Source of the DNA: Monosporascus cannonballus
Lineage: Eukaryota; Ascomycota; Sordariomycetes; Xylariales
Direction: 5' to 3'
Assembly (NCBI GenBank): GCA_004154925.1
Contig: QJNS01000254.1
Location: forward strand, 1-64,000
DNA: 64,000 bases
Part shown: positions 36,799-46,873 of the stretch, piece by piece
How positions within the stretch are numbered: position 1 is the stretch's first letter
Layout: every line of letters starts with the position of its first letter
Made by a program: the position numbers and the translations under genes
The notes under the pieces: model-generated
Seen by the model: only the letters and a program-made list of their open reading frames with translations
What the model was told of the DNA's origin: nothing
Database searches by the model: none

Positions 36799-39700
36799 AT
36801 GGCCGACAACGGTCAAGCAGCCCAGTCAGCGGCACCAGCTACGTCACTGGCTACCGCGAACTCGGCTTTGTCCATACCTGTCGTCCTGGCTGAGGCGAGA
36901 CTCGACTCGCCTTCCTTCAGAGCGACCGCCCAACACTTCGCCGATCAGATCGACACCATCGAGAAATGGCTCGAGGGGTATGCGAAGGCGAGTGCAAGAC
37001 TAGCCCACGACATGCTGGGTCTAGAGGAGACCATCGGTGTCTACCTCGCCCGGATAATACCGCCGCCGAGTGTTACCTGCCTCGACAATGATTATACTGT
37101 ATTGGCGCTTAAAAGGGTAGTGGACGGCTCGAGGGAGTGGTGGATGTCTATCCTTAACATGGCTAGGAAGTTGGATTCCGTGTCTGTCGAGCCCATACGA
37201 AACTTCTTACATAGCGACCTCCGCCCTTTCAAAGACACCAGGAGGATCCTGGATCAGACGCAGAAGGCTTTTGATAATGCACTGGCTCGTTGTGTTGGTC
37301 AATCCAAAACAAAGGAACCCTCGGCTCTCCGCGAGGATGCATTTGCCGCGTTCGAGGCCCGCAAGGCGTATCTCAAGGCGTCCATGGACTTCTGTCAGAC
37401 CGCCCCCCAGCTACGCCTAACTCTCGACAAGCTACTAATCCGGCTGTCCACGGATACCTGGCGCGAAATGAAGACGTCGAGAGACGTCACGGGAAGCTTT
37501 TCGAAGTTCGCTCACGAGATGAACCGGGTAAGAGGCTGGACGAAAGATATGGAAGCCGCTGAGCCGACCTTCAAGCGCGAGCTCCAGCTGGCTAGACAAG
37601 ACATCGAGGAAAACGCATTGGCGTCATTCAAGCCGTCACGCGAGCTCGACGACTATAGCGCGTCTACTGTCCCATTCTTAGGATCCAGAGGACCGATGAA
37701 CGTAGCCACGGAAAACCGAAAGGCTGAGAAGCAAGGGTGGCTATTCATGAGAACAATAACAGGGAAACCAGCCCGGCACACCTGGATCAGACGGTGGTAC
37801 TACTGCCGAGATGGTAAATTCGGCTGGCTGGTGAACGGACCGCACGGGGTGCTCCAGGGGGATGAGATCGGCGTACTCCTCTGCAATGCGAAGCCCGCTG
37901 TCGGCGAAGAGCGTCGGTTCTGTTTCGAGATCAAGACCAAGAACCAGACCCTCCTTCTCCAGGCCGAGACGCAAACTCAGTTGATGGAATGGCTCGAGGT
38001 GTTCGAGGTCGCCAAGAAACGAGCGTTCGAGGCCAGCCTTGGCAGGGACACCTCGTCTTTGCCCGGCGGTGTGGATCCGGCCTTCTCGATAACGCCTCCC
38101 TCGTTGCCGGAATTCTCGGCCAAATCATTGGATACCCAAGTTGGCCTAGGCATTGACGACGGAGCAGGTGCCATTGATCGCTCTGGTACCCTGCCGGTGC
38201 CTGGTACCGAAGGCGGATTGCGCTCTAGGGCGAGTTTCGATGTCAATGCGGTGCCTCCGAAACGATCAGCAACCTCGGCCCTCACGCGTGAGGAAGGAGA
38301 GAGCGGCCGCGAGCACGCGGCGAGGATCATGCAGAAGCTCGATCTGCATCGAAAGGCTACCTTTGCCTCGTCGACAGATGTTACATCCGTGCCACCAACC
38401 CCTGGTCCAACTGGTGGTATTGCTAGTCTTATATCCGCTAGCCATAGCCTGTTGCCGGTACACCATTCTCCTTCGCTCAGTCAGCCGCAGTTGTCCAAAA
38501 CACCTACGACTGTGCCCGGAACCGAGCCGCAACCTGGCACGCTCGGTCCTCCCACCTTAGCCGGGGCTCCAGCGACAACTAGCCTTAGTAGAACGGTCGT
38601 CGCATACAGCGGTGAGATGGCATTCGGCGCATATCCCATCAACACGATGCCAACGGCTATACTGGCCAACTATTGGGGTAGCAACGTCTGGACACAGAAA
38701 TCGACGCCAAAGTCCGGCCGTACGGACTTGAGCCCCGACGACCCGTTTGGGCCAAACTCGCCTAGCATCACCATGATCACTGCCCGCGAAGGCGGCGGTG
38801 AGCTCAGCACCCCGTCACCTATCCATAGGAAGTCGATAAGCACGGATGCGAAGTTAGTGGCTCCCGTTCAGGAGAAGCCTACCCAGGAAACTTTCCCAGC
38901 GAACTACCCCATAGAACTCAAGACAAATGCTGCCCAGTTCAGGTTACTTTTCCCAGGCGTCTCCCTCGATGAGAAGTTGGTCCTCGTCTTTCGGGCTTCC
39001 TGGAATGGCACCTCGGAAGGGAAGCAGGACACGCCGGAACTTGCCGGGAGCGGGAGAGTCTATGTCACCTCGGAGGGTAACATGTTTTTCTACGGCCATC
39101 AGCTCGGTCTGGTCCAGACCTACGCATTCAGCTTGGATCGTATCACGGAGGTGACAGCCGCCCCTGGCAAAGACTGCGACTTCATTTTCTTGCATCTCGC
39201 CCAGGATGATCACAATCCCTTTAACAGAATCACGATCAAGATCTTCTTGGAAAGCCTCGACTTGTTGCATGCCCGGTTGAATCTTCTGATTGACGACCTC
39301 CAGGCGGAGGAGCCTATGGACATCCAAGAGCTCATCCAAACGTTCGTCGACCTAGAGAAGGATGTATTTGCCGAGAGAAGAAGAAGAAGAAGCCCCAGCG
39401 TTGATAGCTGGGAAGACGTCTCGGCCAACCAGCATATCGACGACACAAGCAGCGCCGTCAGCCAAAGACCGCACGAATTCGCGTACCGATCCCGAACGCG
39501 AGAATCGCGCAGACATCGCTCAAAATTTCGACTTCCTACGCACCCCGTGCTCTACGAACCAGATGACATGCAAGGAGAAGTCGCCGAGCGTCACTTCGAG
39601 ATAAGTGCCAAAGCATGTTTCCATGTCCTATTCGGAGACAAGAGCTTCGTCTTCCCGAAGCTCTATTTTGATAGGAGAGCTCGACAGATCGCCCAGGGTC

Positions 39701-41118
39701 CCTGGACGACGATAGATGGCAAGATGCAGAGGGTATTTCGATTCAACGTTGATTACAAAAGGAGACTCGTCGGACAGTCTAGGAACGAGGGCGTTACTGA
39801 TTACCAGACGATCGACACGTTCGAGGATCACGTTACGTACGTTGTATCTCATGTCAAGACGCTTTGGCATCTACCTCATGCGGACACGTTCAAGCTGGTC
39901 ACCAAGATCGTCATTACTCATGTTGGCAAGTCGAAATGCAAGCTAGCTATATATAACAAAATAGTCTGGAACAACGCGCCCACTATCGGAAAGAGGATTA
40001 TCCAGCGGCAAGCATTAGATGACGCCGTGCACGACGCCGAAGAGTTGGCGGAAGTGGCTACGGAGCAGGTGCGGAAGCTGGGCGCACATAGCCGGACGAA
40101 GAGGGCGATTCAGATCTACGGCAATGTCGGACAGCAGACTCAGGTCGTTACCTTCACGCCCGGAGATTCTGATTCCGAGAAGAAACCGCGTATCAATCCG
40201 CGTACACTGGGCTCGATGATCATGGACACGATCAGGTCGTTCATGGAGAGCGTCGCATCGTCGCTCGTAATGTGGGCCTTCGCGGGCGTCAAGAAGCTGT
40301 GGAGCATCGTCTCGGCACAGCGCCTCATCCTCACCCTCCTAGGCCTCAGCGCGCTCGCGAACATTGTCTACACATCGCAGGGCACCTCGACGTGGTGGAG
40401 CGAGCGCCGCGCCGCCAAGTTCATGAACCGCGTCGGCATCGGGCCCAATGTAATGATGAGCAAGGTCATCTACCTAGCAGACCTGGACGAGGCGGCGCGC
40501 GGCTCCTCGGCGACCGTGCCGTCAGGCACCTACCACGGGTCCCACGACAGCTACTGCTACAGCACCTTCCAGGCCATCGCCGGCGCGACCGACATGAACG
40601 CGCCCCACACCGACGGCGGCGCCTCGCTCTCGTCGCCGGCCAGCCGCGACACGGCGCAGAGGCTCCGGCGCACGCGCCAGAAGCTCGGAGGCTACCGACA
40701 CGACCTGCTCGTCGCTATGCGGCTCGTCAACAGGGTCGAGCGGGAGGTGATGCGCTCCGAATGGGAGAACTGGCTCCTGGACGAGAACCTGCGCTGCGAC
40801 GAGGTCGGCGAGGTGCTGCTTCGTGCTTCCTCCATGAAAGATGGTTCGTCTACGCCACCATATGCGCGCAGCGCGGCTGCTGGTAGTAGTAGCGGAGGAG
40901 GAGAGGCGGCGCAGAAGATACTTGGTGGTGGTGGTGGTCGTGGTGGTCGTGGTCGTGGAGAAGCTAAGGACGGGAAGGGGGACGAGAGGGAGGATGACGA
41001 GAAGGAGAAGCGCGATAACCTAAGCAACCTGCGAGGTTGGTTCGATGAGTATTGCGCCAGTTGCAGGGCGGACCGCGAAGTCGTATTGCGGGCGCGGGAG
41101 CAGTGGTCTTTGGTCTAA
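36799..41118 (+). CDS. SIP3: SIP3/LAM-family BAR-PH-VASt protein
   Basis: Homologue of yeast Sip3/Lam3 and Ysp1/Lam1, proteins linked to sterol transfer at endoplasmic reticulum-plasma membrane contacts; Sip3 was first found as a Snf1 interactor. One exon codes 1,439 aa. A BAR-like coiled region spans about 25-260 (ATAQHFADQIDTIEKWLEGY). A PH domain is at about 308-413, with QGWLFMRTITGK and WIRRWYYCRDGK. A GRAM-like stretch is near 704 (FRLLFPGVSLDEKLVLVFR). The VASt sterol-binding domain is at about 930-1100, with FEISAKACFHVLFG and QGPWTTI. A hydrophobic segment near 1173-1193 (RLILTLLGLSALANIVY) fits membrane anchoring. The tail carries a Gly/Arg microsatellite-coded stretch and a charged run. 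The frame is intact. Confidence 0.93.
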   Translation: MADNGQAAQSAAPATSLATANSALSIPVVLAEARLDSPSFRATAQHFADQIDTIEKWLEGYAKASARLAHDMLGLEETIGVYLARIIPPPSVTCLDNDYTVLALKRVVDGSREWWMSILNMARKLDSVSVEPIRNFLHSDLRPFKDTRRILDQTQKAFDNALARCVGQSKTKEPSALREDAFAAFEARKAYLKASMDFCQTAPQLRLTLDKLLIRLSTDTWREMKTSRDVTGSFSKFAHEMNRVRGWTKDMEAAEPTFKRELQLARQDIEENALASFKPSRELDDYSASTVPFLGSRGPMNVATENRKAEKQGWLFMRTITGKPARHTWIRRWYYCRDGKFGWLVNGPHGVLQGDEIGVLLCNAKPAVGEERRFCFEIKTKNQTLLLQAETQTQLMEWLEVFEVAKKRAFEASLGRDTSSLPGGVDPAFSITPPSLPEFSAKSLDTQVGLGIDDGAGAIDRSGTLPVPGTEGGLRSRASFDVNAVPPKRSATSALTREEGESGREHAARIMQKLDLHRKATFASSTDVTSVPPTPGPTGGIASLISASHSLLPVHHSPSLSQPQLSKTPTTVPGTEPQPGTLGPPTLAGAPATTSLSRTVVAYSGEMAFGAYPINTMPTAILANYWGSNVWTQKSTPKSGRTDLSPDDPFGPNSPSITMITAREGGGELSTPSPIHRKSISTDAKLVAPVQEKPTQETFPANYPIELKTNAAQFRLLFPGVSLDEKLVLVFRASWNGTSEGKQDTPELAGSGRVYVTSEGNMFFYGHQLGLVQTYAFSLDRITEVTAAPGKDCDFIFLHLAQDDHNPFNRITIKIFLESLDLLHARLNLLIDDLQAEEPMDIQELIQTFVDLEKDVFAERRRRRSPSVDSWEDVSANQHIDDTSSAVSQRPHEFAYRSRTRESRRHRSKFRLPTHPVLYEPDDMQGEVAERHFEISAKACFHVLFGDKSFVFPKLYFDRRARQIAQGPWTTIDGKMQRVFRFNVDYKRRLVGQSRNEGVTDYQTIDTFEDHVTYVVSHVKTLWHLPHADTFKLVTKIVITHVGKSKCKLAIYNKIVWNNAPTIGKRIIQRQALDDAVHDAEELAEVATEQVRKLGAHSRTKRAIQIYGNVGQQTQVVTFTPGDSDSEKKPRINPRTLGSMIMDTIRSFMESVASSLVMWAFAGVKKLWSIVSAQRLILTLLGLSALANIVYTSQGTSTWWSERRAAKFMNRVGIGPNVMMSKVIYLADLDEAARGSSATVPSGTYHGSHDSYCYSTFQAIAGATDMNAPHTDGGASLSSPASRDTAQRLRRTRQKLGGYRHDLLVAMRLVNRVEREVMRSEWENWLLDENLRCDEVGEVLLRASSMKDGSSTPPYARSAAAGSSSGGGEAAQKILGGGGGRGGRGRGEAKDGKGDEREDDEKEKRDNLSNLRGWFDEYCASCRADREVVLRAREQWSLV
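40921..40965 (+). repeat. GGT/CGT microsatellite coding a Gly/Arg run
   Basis: An imperfect trinucleotide repeat near the 3' end of the SIP3-like gene codes a GGGGRGGRGRG stretch. It keeps the frame and may vary in length between strains. Confidence 0.8.
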
Positions 41119-43780
41119 TTGCGGGCCCGCTATTAGATGTTCCAGGGTACCGGATCGGACGGCTTTTCCTGGCCTTGGTGAGACGATTTGCAGGAAACCT
41201 ATTCGGGTCGGAACCCGGTGTAGTGACCGCTCTTGTAATCCTGCATGGTCATCGGATCAACCGTTTGGGTACCGGGGATGACGGGACGGACGACGAATCA
41301 TGCAAGGTGCATGCCGGGTTGGGAAGCAAGCCTCGGCACAGCGGGTTTCGGCTTGGAGCGACGAGACCCCCTTTGCTTAAGCGACCCTGGGTCTACCTAC
41401 CTACGTACTTACTTGAAGTACCTACAATTACTCCCTACATGGGCCTCTATTACCTTGTATATATGCATTTACGTCCGTACGCGCGAATCGTATACCGAAT
41501 TGTATACCGAGTATGAGCGGTTTCGTTCGCCCTCTGCAAGACAAATTGGCGATCCTATAATGCTGAGGAGCCAAGCACGCCGAGGCTCGTTGTATGCTCA
41601 ATGCAGTTGTACAACCATATTTATCCTGGTCTGGAGCGGTGGGGCCATTTTGCTTCGACGCTACATGAATATCCCGATGGTGCGGAAGTAGAATCTGCAA
41701 ATGTGTCTGCCTACTACTAACTTGCAGACAGACACAATGTCAAGCAGAATGGGGGGTTGAATCTTGTAGGTAGTGAATATGCGAGATGGGGGGATCTCGT
41801 CGGAGATGATGGATGGTGATTGGGGGAAAAGAAAGTGACCGCTTCGAATGAATTCCAACCAAGCTTCCGACCCAGCACCCTGGCTGCCTTTCCCGTCAAT
41901 TCAGAGACCCAGTCAGCCAGCCATTGAACCATTCGGAGCGCAGACAAAACAAAAGCGGTAATAGGCGATAGAGAGTGGTCAAATGACGACTCGACGTAAA
42001 GTCCCGGAGAACGGGTTCCGCACGAGGCATGGCGTTTCTGACCACCCAACCAGCTACCAATCCCCCTCCCCCCTTTCGCCTGTTCTGGCTTGCCGCTGCC
42101 GACTTTTTTACTTTTTTTTTTATTGATACTGTGTAACATCTCCTGTTGTTATAGCTGTGAGACAAACAACTTGGGGTAGACGAAAGAATGGATGACAACA
42201 TCGAGGAAACAAAGCGACCACCGGCCGTAACCAAACAACCGGATTGCTTTCCTCGGTTGGAGAAACCCAACGAAGAGCAAGGCTCGAAACAACGAAACAG
42301 GATATGCTAGAGCTAACCACTCAGCGCCAGGGGGGTTGTTTGCGGTTGTGATCTGATGATGTAATACGTCGGAATCGAAACAGATCCCTACATGACCTTA
42401 CAACTGGATGCGATCCTTGTGAAGTATTCGGCTTGTGCTAATTGATTATGTAATTATGTAGGTATTTTATATAGGAAGTTAAAGGGTTAATAAGGTGCGT
42501 TCGGGTTGTACACGAAAATCCGTATTGTTGTACGGAGTGGCAGCGGTAAAAGATGCGAAGTGGCAGAAGTACCCGGACATGTACAGTACCTACCTAGTCT
42601 GGGCGGAACGCGGCGCGGACTTGTCAACCGAACGAACCTCCTGCTTCTTTGGACCGTCTGCGTCCGACCATACCTAGTACTAACATGCCCTCCGTATGTG
42701 CGTGGTTTGTGTGTTTGCTGGCCCGTATCCGTATTCCAACCTCCCTTTAAACTTGTAAAGGGGCTAGGACTCAAAAGCAGATATTATGGTCATTTCCTCA
42801 TATATATTGAACGTGTGTATTATTTTCTCAACCCCTTGACTATTCCGTACCTACGTACCGACTTACACGTTGGTAAATATTGTATAAAGTTGTAAGTGGC
42901 ACGTAATTGCGGGACCAACCACAGCCCAGTGGACAATTGGAGCTTGATGCCATCCATCATTGACATCAAATCCTACTTACCTAGTAGGTTCTCCTTATAG
43001 TGGAGTGTAGGCCAACCTAGACCTTTAACGTTAGTGGGTACAATAGCCTGCTAGCCCACGCCACCTCCCTCCCACCTTCCCCAGCAGATTCCCCCCCATG
43101 CCCCCTACGCCAGAGTTTCCTACTTTGTTTCCTCCCTACGTCTACACTTACTTACGTATTGCTACGTGGAACTCTTTTGTTCATATTATTTGAGTAACAC
43201 CCAAAACAATTACCTCTGTGCACCAATATCGCTCCCCTGCCTGTTCTCCGCCTACTCACGAGACCCTACAGCGTCATTAATATCTTTCATCTTTTTAATT
43301 GAGTATTTGCGGTGTTGCAGGAGTCCCGTGATATCCAAGTAGACGAGTCCTTCTTTTTCCAGTTAGCATATCATCGTCGTCATTGAATAACGAGGCACGA
43401 GTTTCAAGAAATCAGGACACCTAACGGTATAATAAGCATTGCGCATTTGCATTGCATTGCATCCATCTCTGTCTCTATCTCACGATTCATTTATCCCACT
43501 GACTGTCTCGCACCGCCCCACGCCTGTAACACGCCACCTTGAAACAAAGAATGGCTCATTTCTTTCCACCCGCGTCACAATTACATTGCTAAGGGAACTC
43601 AACCGCCGCCAACAGTCGCTCCTCCCCCCTTGGTTATTCTCCAGGAAAGAGCTCACCGAGTTCCTATTTGAGACCCACGTCCTACTCTCGGCGCCCGGTT
43701 TTTATAAGTAGAACCGAAGAAGATAAAGCGAAGAGAGACTGTCCTTCGCCCGAACACAAGGGCTACTCTGGGGGACAGAT
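41119..43780. other. 2.7 kb intergenic region
   Basis: Lies between the SIP3-like gene and the DUF3074 gene, both on the plus strand. It contains a poly-T tract near 42104-42122, AT-rich DNA near 42420-42490 and a pyrimidine-rich stretch near 43040-43260 that suits a promoter or leader of the downstream gene. A minus-strand frame of 140 codons near 41717-42139 lacks family resemblance and was not called. Confidence 0.5.
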
Positions 43781-46083
43781 ATGGCCAAGACACATGAACC
43801 CTTCAAGGCATTAGGTCACATCAACTGGGAATACCGCCGGGACCCATCCGCCGGGGAAGAGGGTATACTTCGAAATTTCCTAACCAAAACCTTCAAGGAC
43901 GCAGAATGCATTGTCGACTCCATACCCGGCTCGTCGGCCTCCGGCCAGCAGTTCGGTAGACCTCGGTCTTCTACCGATCCAAATCGCAAATCCTTACATA
44001 ACCGAGCCCACCAGGCCTCCGATATTGCGAGGGAACTACGGAAAGAATGGAAGGAAGTAAAAGTCAACCCCAAAGAGAACCCTCTAGGTTTGAGTGTCTA
44101 TAAATTAGCCGCCAAGGATGGAAGGGGATCCTGGTTTGCGAGACGGAGCGTCCACGAGGGCCAGAGCTTCGACAAGTGGAAGGCCGCCATGGAGAGGGAG
44201 TTCCTGGAGAGCATGAAAGTCAAGGGGAAGCCCGGTAGCGGAAGTATCAGGGGCATCGGTGCCGACAAACGGGTAGAGCGCATGGCCTTCGATGGCTGCG
44301 GGAAATTGGAAGGTAAGAGCCATCCTCGCTATATTCACCGACCCGAAGTGCGAGTATAGCTGACTCGAGCGCCTCGACAGTCTACCAGTTATCCGCGCAG
44401 TTTCCGGGACCGACCACGCCCAGAGAATTCGTAACGATGCTGTTAACTACGGACTGCGCCCTTGACACATCTATACCAGGAGGTTGTGGGAAAAAGGAGA
44501 GATATTTTATCGTCGTCTCGAAACCCTGCCTGCATCCAGAGTGCGCCCTGCAACCAGGTTTTATCCGGGGCTCCTACGAATCCGTCGAGGTGATCCGCGA
44601 GATCAGGTGCGAACCCAAGGTCGACCCTTTGAGAAGAGTCCAGTCGTCAATAGACTTGCCGGCTGACGAAGCGAACGCAATTGCGAGACACCACGAACAC
44701 GTAGTTCGCTCGGCGCATCATCCGGCAGCAGACGACTCCGGCGAGGCTAGCTCAGATGGACGGCAACGCGGCAAGACCGTTGCAGTCGCAGGTGCAGAGG
44801 GCAGTGAACAGCAAGGCGACGCAGAATACGAGACCAAGATTGAGTGGTTGATGGTAACCCGCAGTGACCCGGGTGGCAGTGTGCCGAGGTTCATGGTCGA
44901 GAAGGGAACTCCTGGTGGCATCGCGGGCGATGCGGACAAATTCCTCAAATGGGTCGACACAAAGAGCATGAAAGACCTTACTCGGCCTGAGGAGGAGGTT
45001 GTCGGTACGGAAGCCGGGGCGGGGTCTCCGGACGCGAAGGAATCTACACAGCCCAGCAAATCCGAGTCCCAGGGTATGTCTAATAATGCCCGAGACCAAG
45101 CTGGTGCGAAGACCGTCGATAAATATAATGCCGGATCGGAACCCCTTGCGGAGGAAGAGGGGCCGCCTGCGGTTCCCGGCATCTACGGAATGATAGCAAA
45201 TGCTATAGGAGCCGCAGCTTCTGTGCTTCCCAACCCCTTTGGATATACTCAGGGTGGTGATGCCCCCCTTGAATCATCCCCTAGTATCGAGGATGACGAC
45301 GACGACGACAAGTCATCGATCCATACTTTCCTCACGGTACAGGAGAATCTTGCTGAGGACGACCCGCGCGACGCCCAGCTCTCGCGAGCTAACTCAAACG
45401 GCGAGGAGCAATCCACAATTTCGTCGAACGAGTCCACAACCACACATTCCTTTAACGGCTCTTCCCTCCGCGAGAAGGAGCTGCGGAAACTCGAAGAGCG
45501 CAAGCGGAAGCTAGAGGATCGTCTAAAGCGGTCGCAGAACAAAGCCCTTTCTAAGCGCAACCACGAGGGCGCTTCAAACGATGATTTGGCTAAGCTCCGC
45601 GAGAAGCACGAACGCGAGGTCCTCAAGCACAAGGAGAAGTTTGAGCGCGAGATGCAGAAGCTCGAGGCCAAGCGGATCAACGAGGAACGCAAGGCCGAGG
45701 AGCGGCGGCGGAAACAAGCCGAGCGCGAGGAAAAGAACACGCTATCCAAGGAGCTCGAGAAGGTGCGCGCCGAGCGGGACGTGGCGCGCAAGCAGATCGA
45801 GGTGCTCAAGGAGCAGATCGGGGAGCTGCAGGGCCAGAACACGATGCTTGTCGCCAGGCTCGGCAGGGAAGGGATCACGCTCGAGGGCGGCATGGCCGAT
45901 ATGTTTTCGGACCTACGGAAAAAGAGCAGCCCCGGGCCAGGGGGTAAGCTGTCCCGCACTTCGACGATACACGGGCACGGGATACCAAGTCACGTACCTA
46001 CGCCCTCCCCCGCATCAAGCACGGCAAGAGTCGACCGGCTTAGGGAACGCGCCACGCACATGCCTGCCGAAGGCGTGGCGTGA
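43781..46083 (+). CDS. DUF3074 START-like protein with coiled-coil tail
   Basis: Fungal protein with a DUF3074 domain, a START/Bet v1-like fold of unknown ligand. Exons 43781-44312 and 44381-46083 give 744 aa. The N-terminus reads EPFKALGHINWEYRR. The domain occupies roughly residues 95-275 and includes SVYKLAAKDGRGSWFARRSVH, VYQLSAQFPGPTTPREFV, RYFIVVSKPCLHPEC, FIRGSYESVEVIREI and DPGGSVPRFMVEKGTPGGI. The middle is acidic and disordered. Residues 505-690 form a long charged coiled coil (ELRKLEERKRKLEDRLKR). The end is Ser/Pro-rich. The intron is 68 nt with a GTAAGA donor and CTGAC branch site. The lipid-binding role is inferred from the fold, not shown. Confidence 0.88.
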
Positions 46084-46873
46084 CCCGAAACCGTTGGCAA
46101 GGAGTAGGCCACTCAGAGTTTATTGTAGAGCTGAATCCTCGCGGGTTGTTGTGCTGGCGGGCCCTTAATCGACGCTCCGGAGCCAACAGCGCTCCGATAG
46201 CGGTTGTAGGTTACGAAGAGGCGGGGAGTCAAGTCCGTCGGGAGGACAGCGGATGGGCCGAGGAGTCTCTCGGGAGAGGAGACCCCGGCAATGGCCCCTT
46301 CGGGTTCGACTGGACCGTTGTGGTACCGTGCATATTGTAACATGGCTACCTACCCACCTACATGAATAACGAAACATATGTCGTTTTGAGCCGCCGCAAG
46401 CTAAGCAAACGAACAGCCAGCCAGGCATGAAGTGTACGTATATTAATGTCTTGTTTAGGGGAGCAGGTCATGGTGGGGAGAGTCGCGGGACGAGTGGGAG
46501 ACATGGTTTAGAAACATTGATATGAAAGCGGTCAGTTTTCGTCTGGAGCTTAGGAGCAAAGTGAATGTGTCTGGAGATTTATTTCGCCTACCTATGCAAA
46601 TGAGATCGCGTTCATCTTCTTCCTCTCGTCGTCAGCACCGTGGATCGTTCCTCCTCAATCGAGTTGTCCGGATCTAAATTCGCTGCCTCCTCCCCATTCC
46701 CCCCATAGTCCCTTCTCTTCCGACCGTTCCCCAAACAACTGATTCCTTTCCATTTCTTTCTCCGCCCCCGATCCAGCGAGACGACCAACCCGTCCCATCC
46801 GACAATCCACGGGTCCGTCCAAGCGCCCAACCATCGATAGGTTTTTGCCCCATTTTCTCTTTCACCGCACGCT
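46084..46873. other. Convergent intergenic region
   Basis: About 790 bp between the 3' ends of the DUF3074 and TRM732-like genes. No supported coding frame; it probably holds both 3' untranslated regions. Confidence 0.5.

Noticed and set aside
36799..41118. Second gene on the opposite strand of the SIP3-like gene, from several long antisense frames
   Set aside because: They are shadows of a GC-rich coding frame; the sense protein is clearly conserved.
41717..42139. Minus-strand frame of 140 codons between SIP3 and DUF3074 genes
   Set aside because: Composition follows homopolymer and pyrimidine runs; no family likeness or splice partners.
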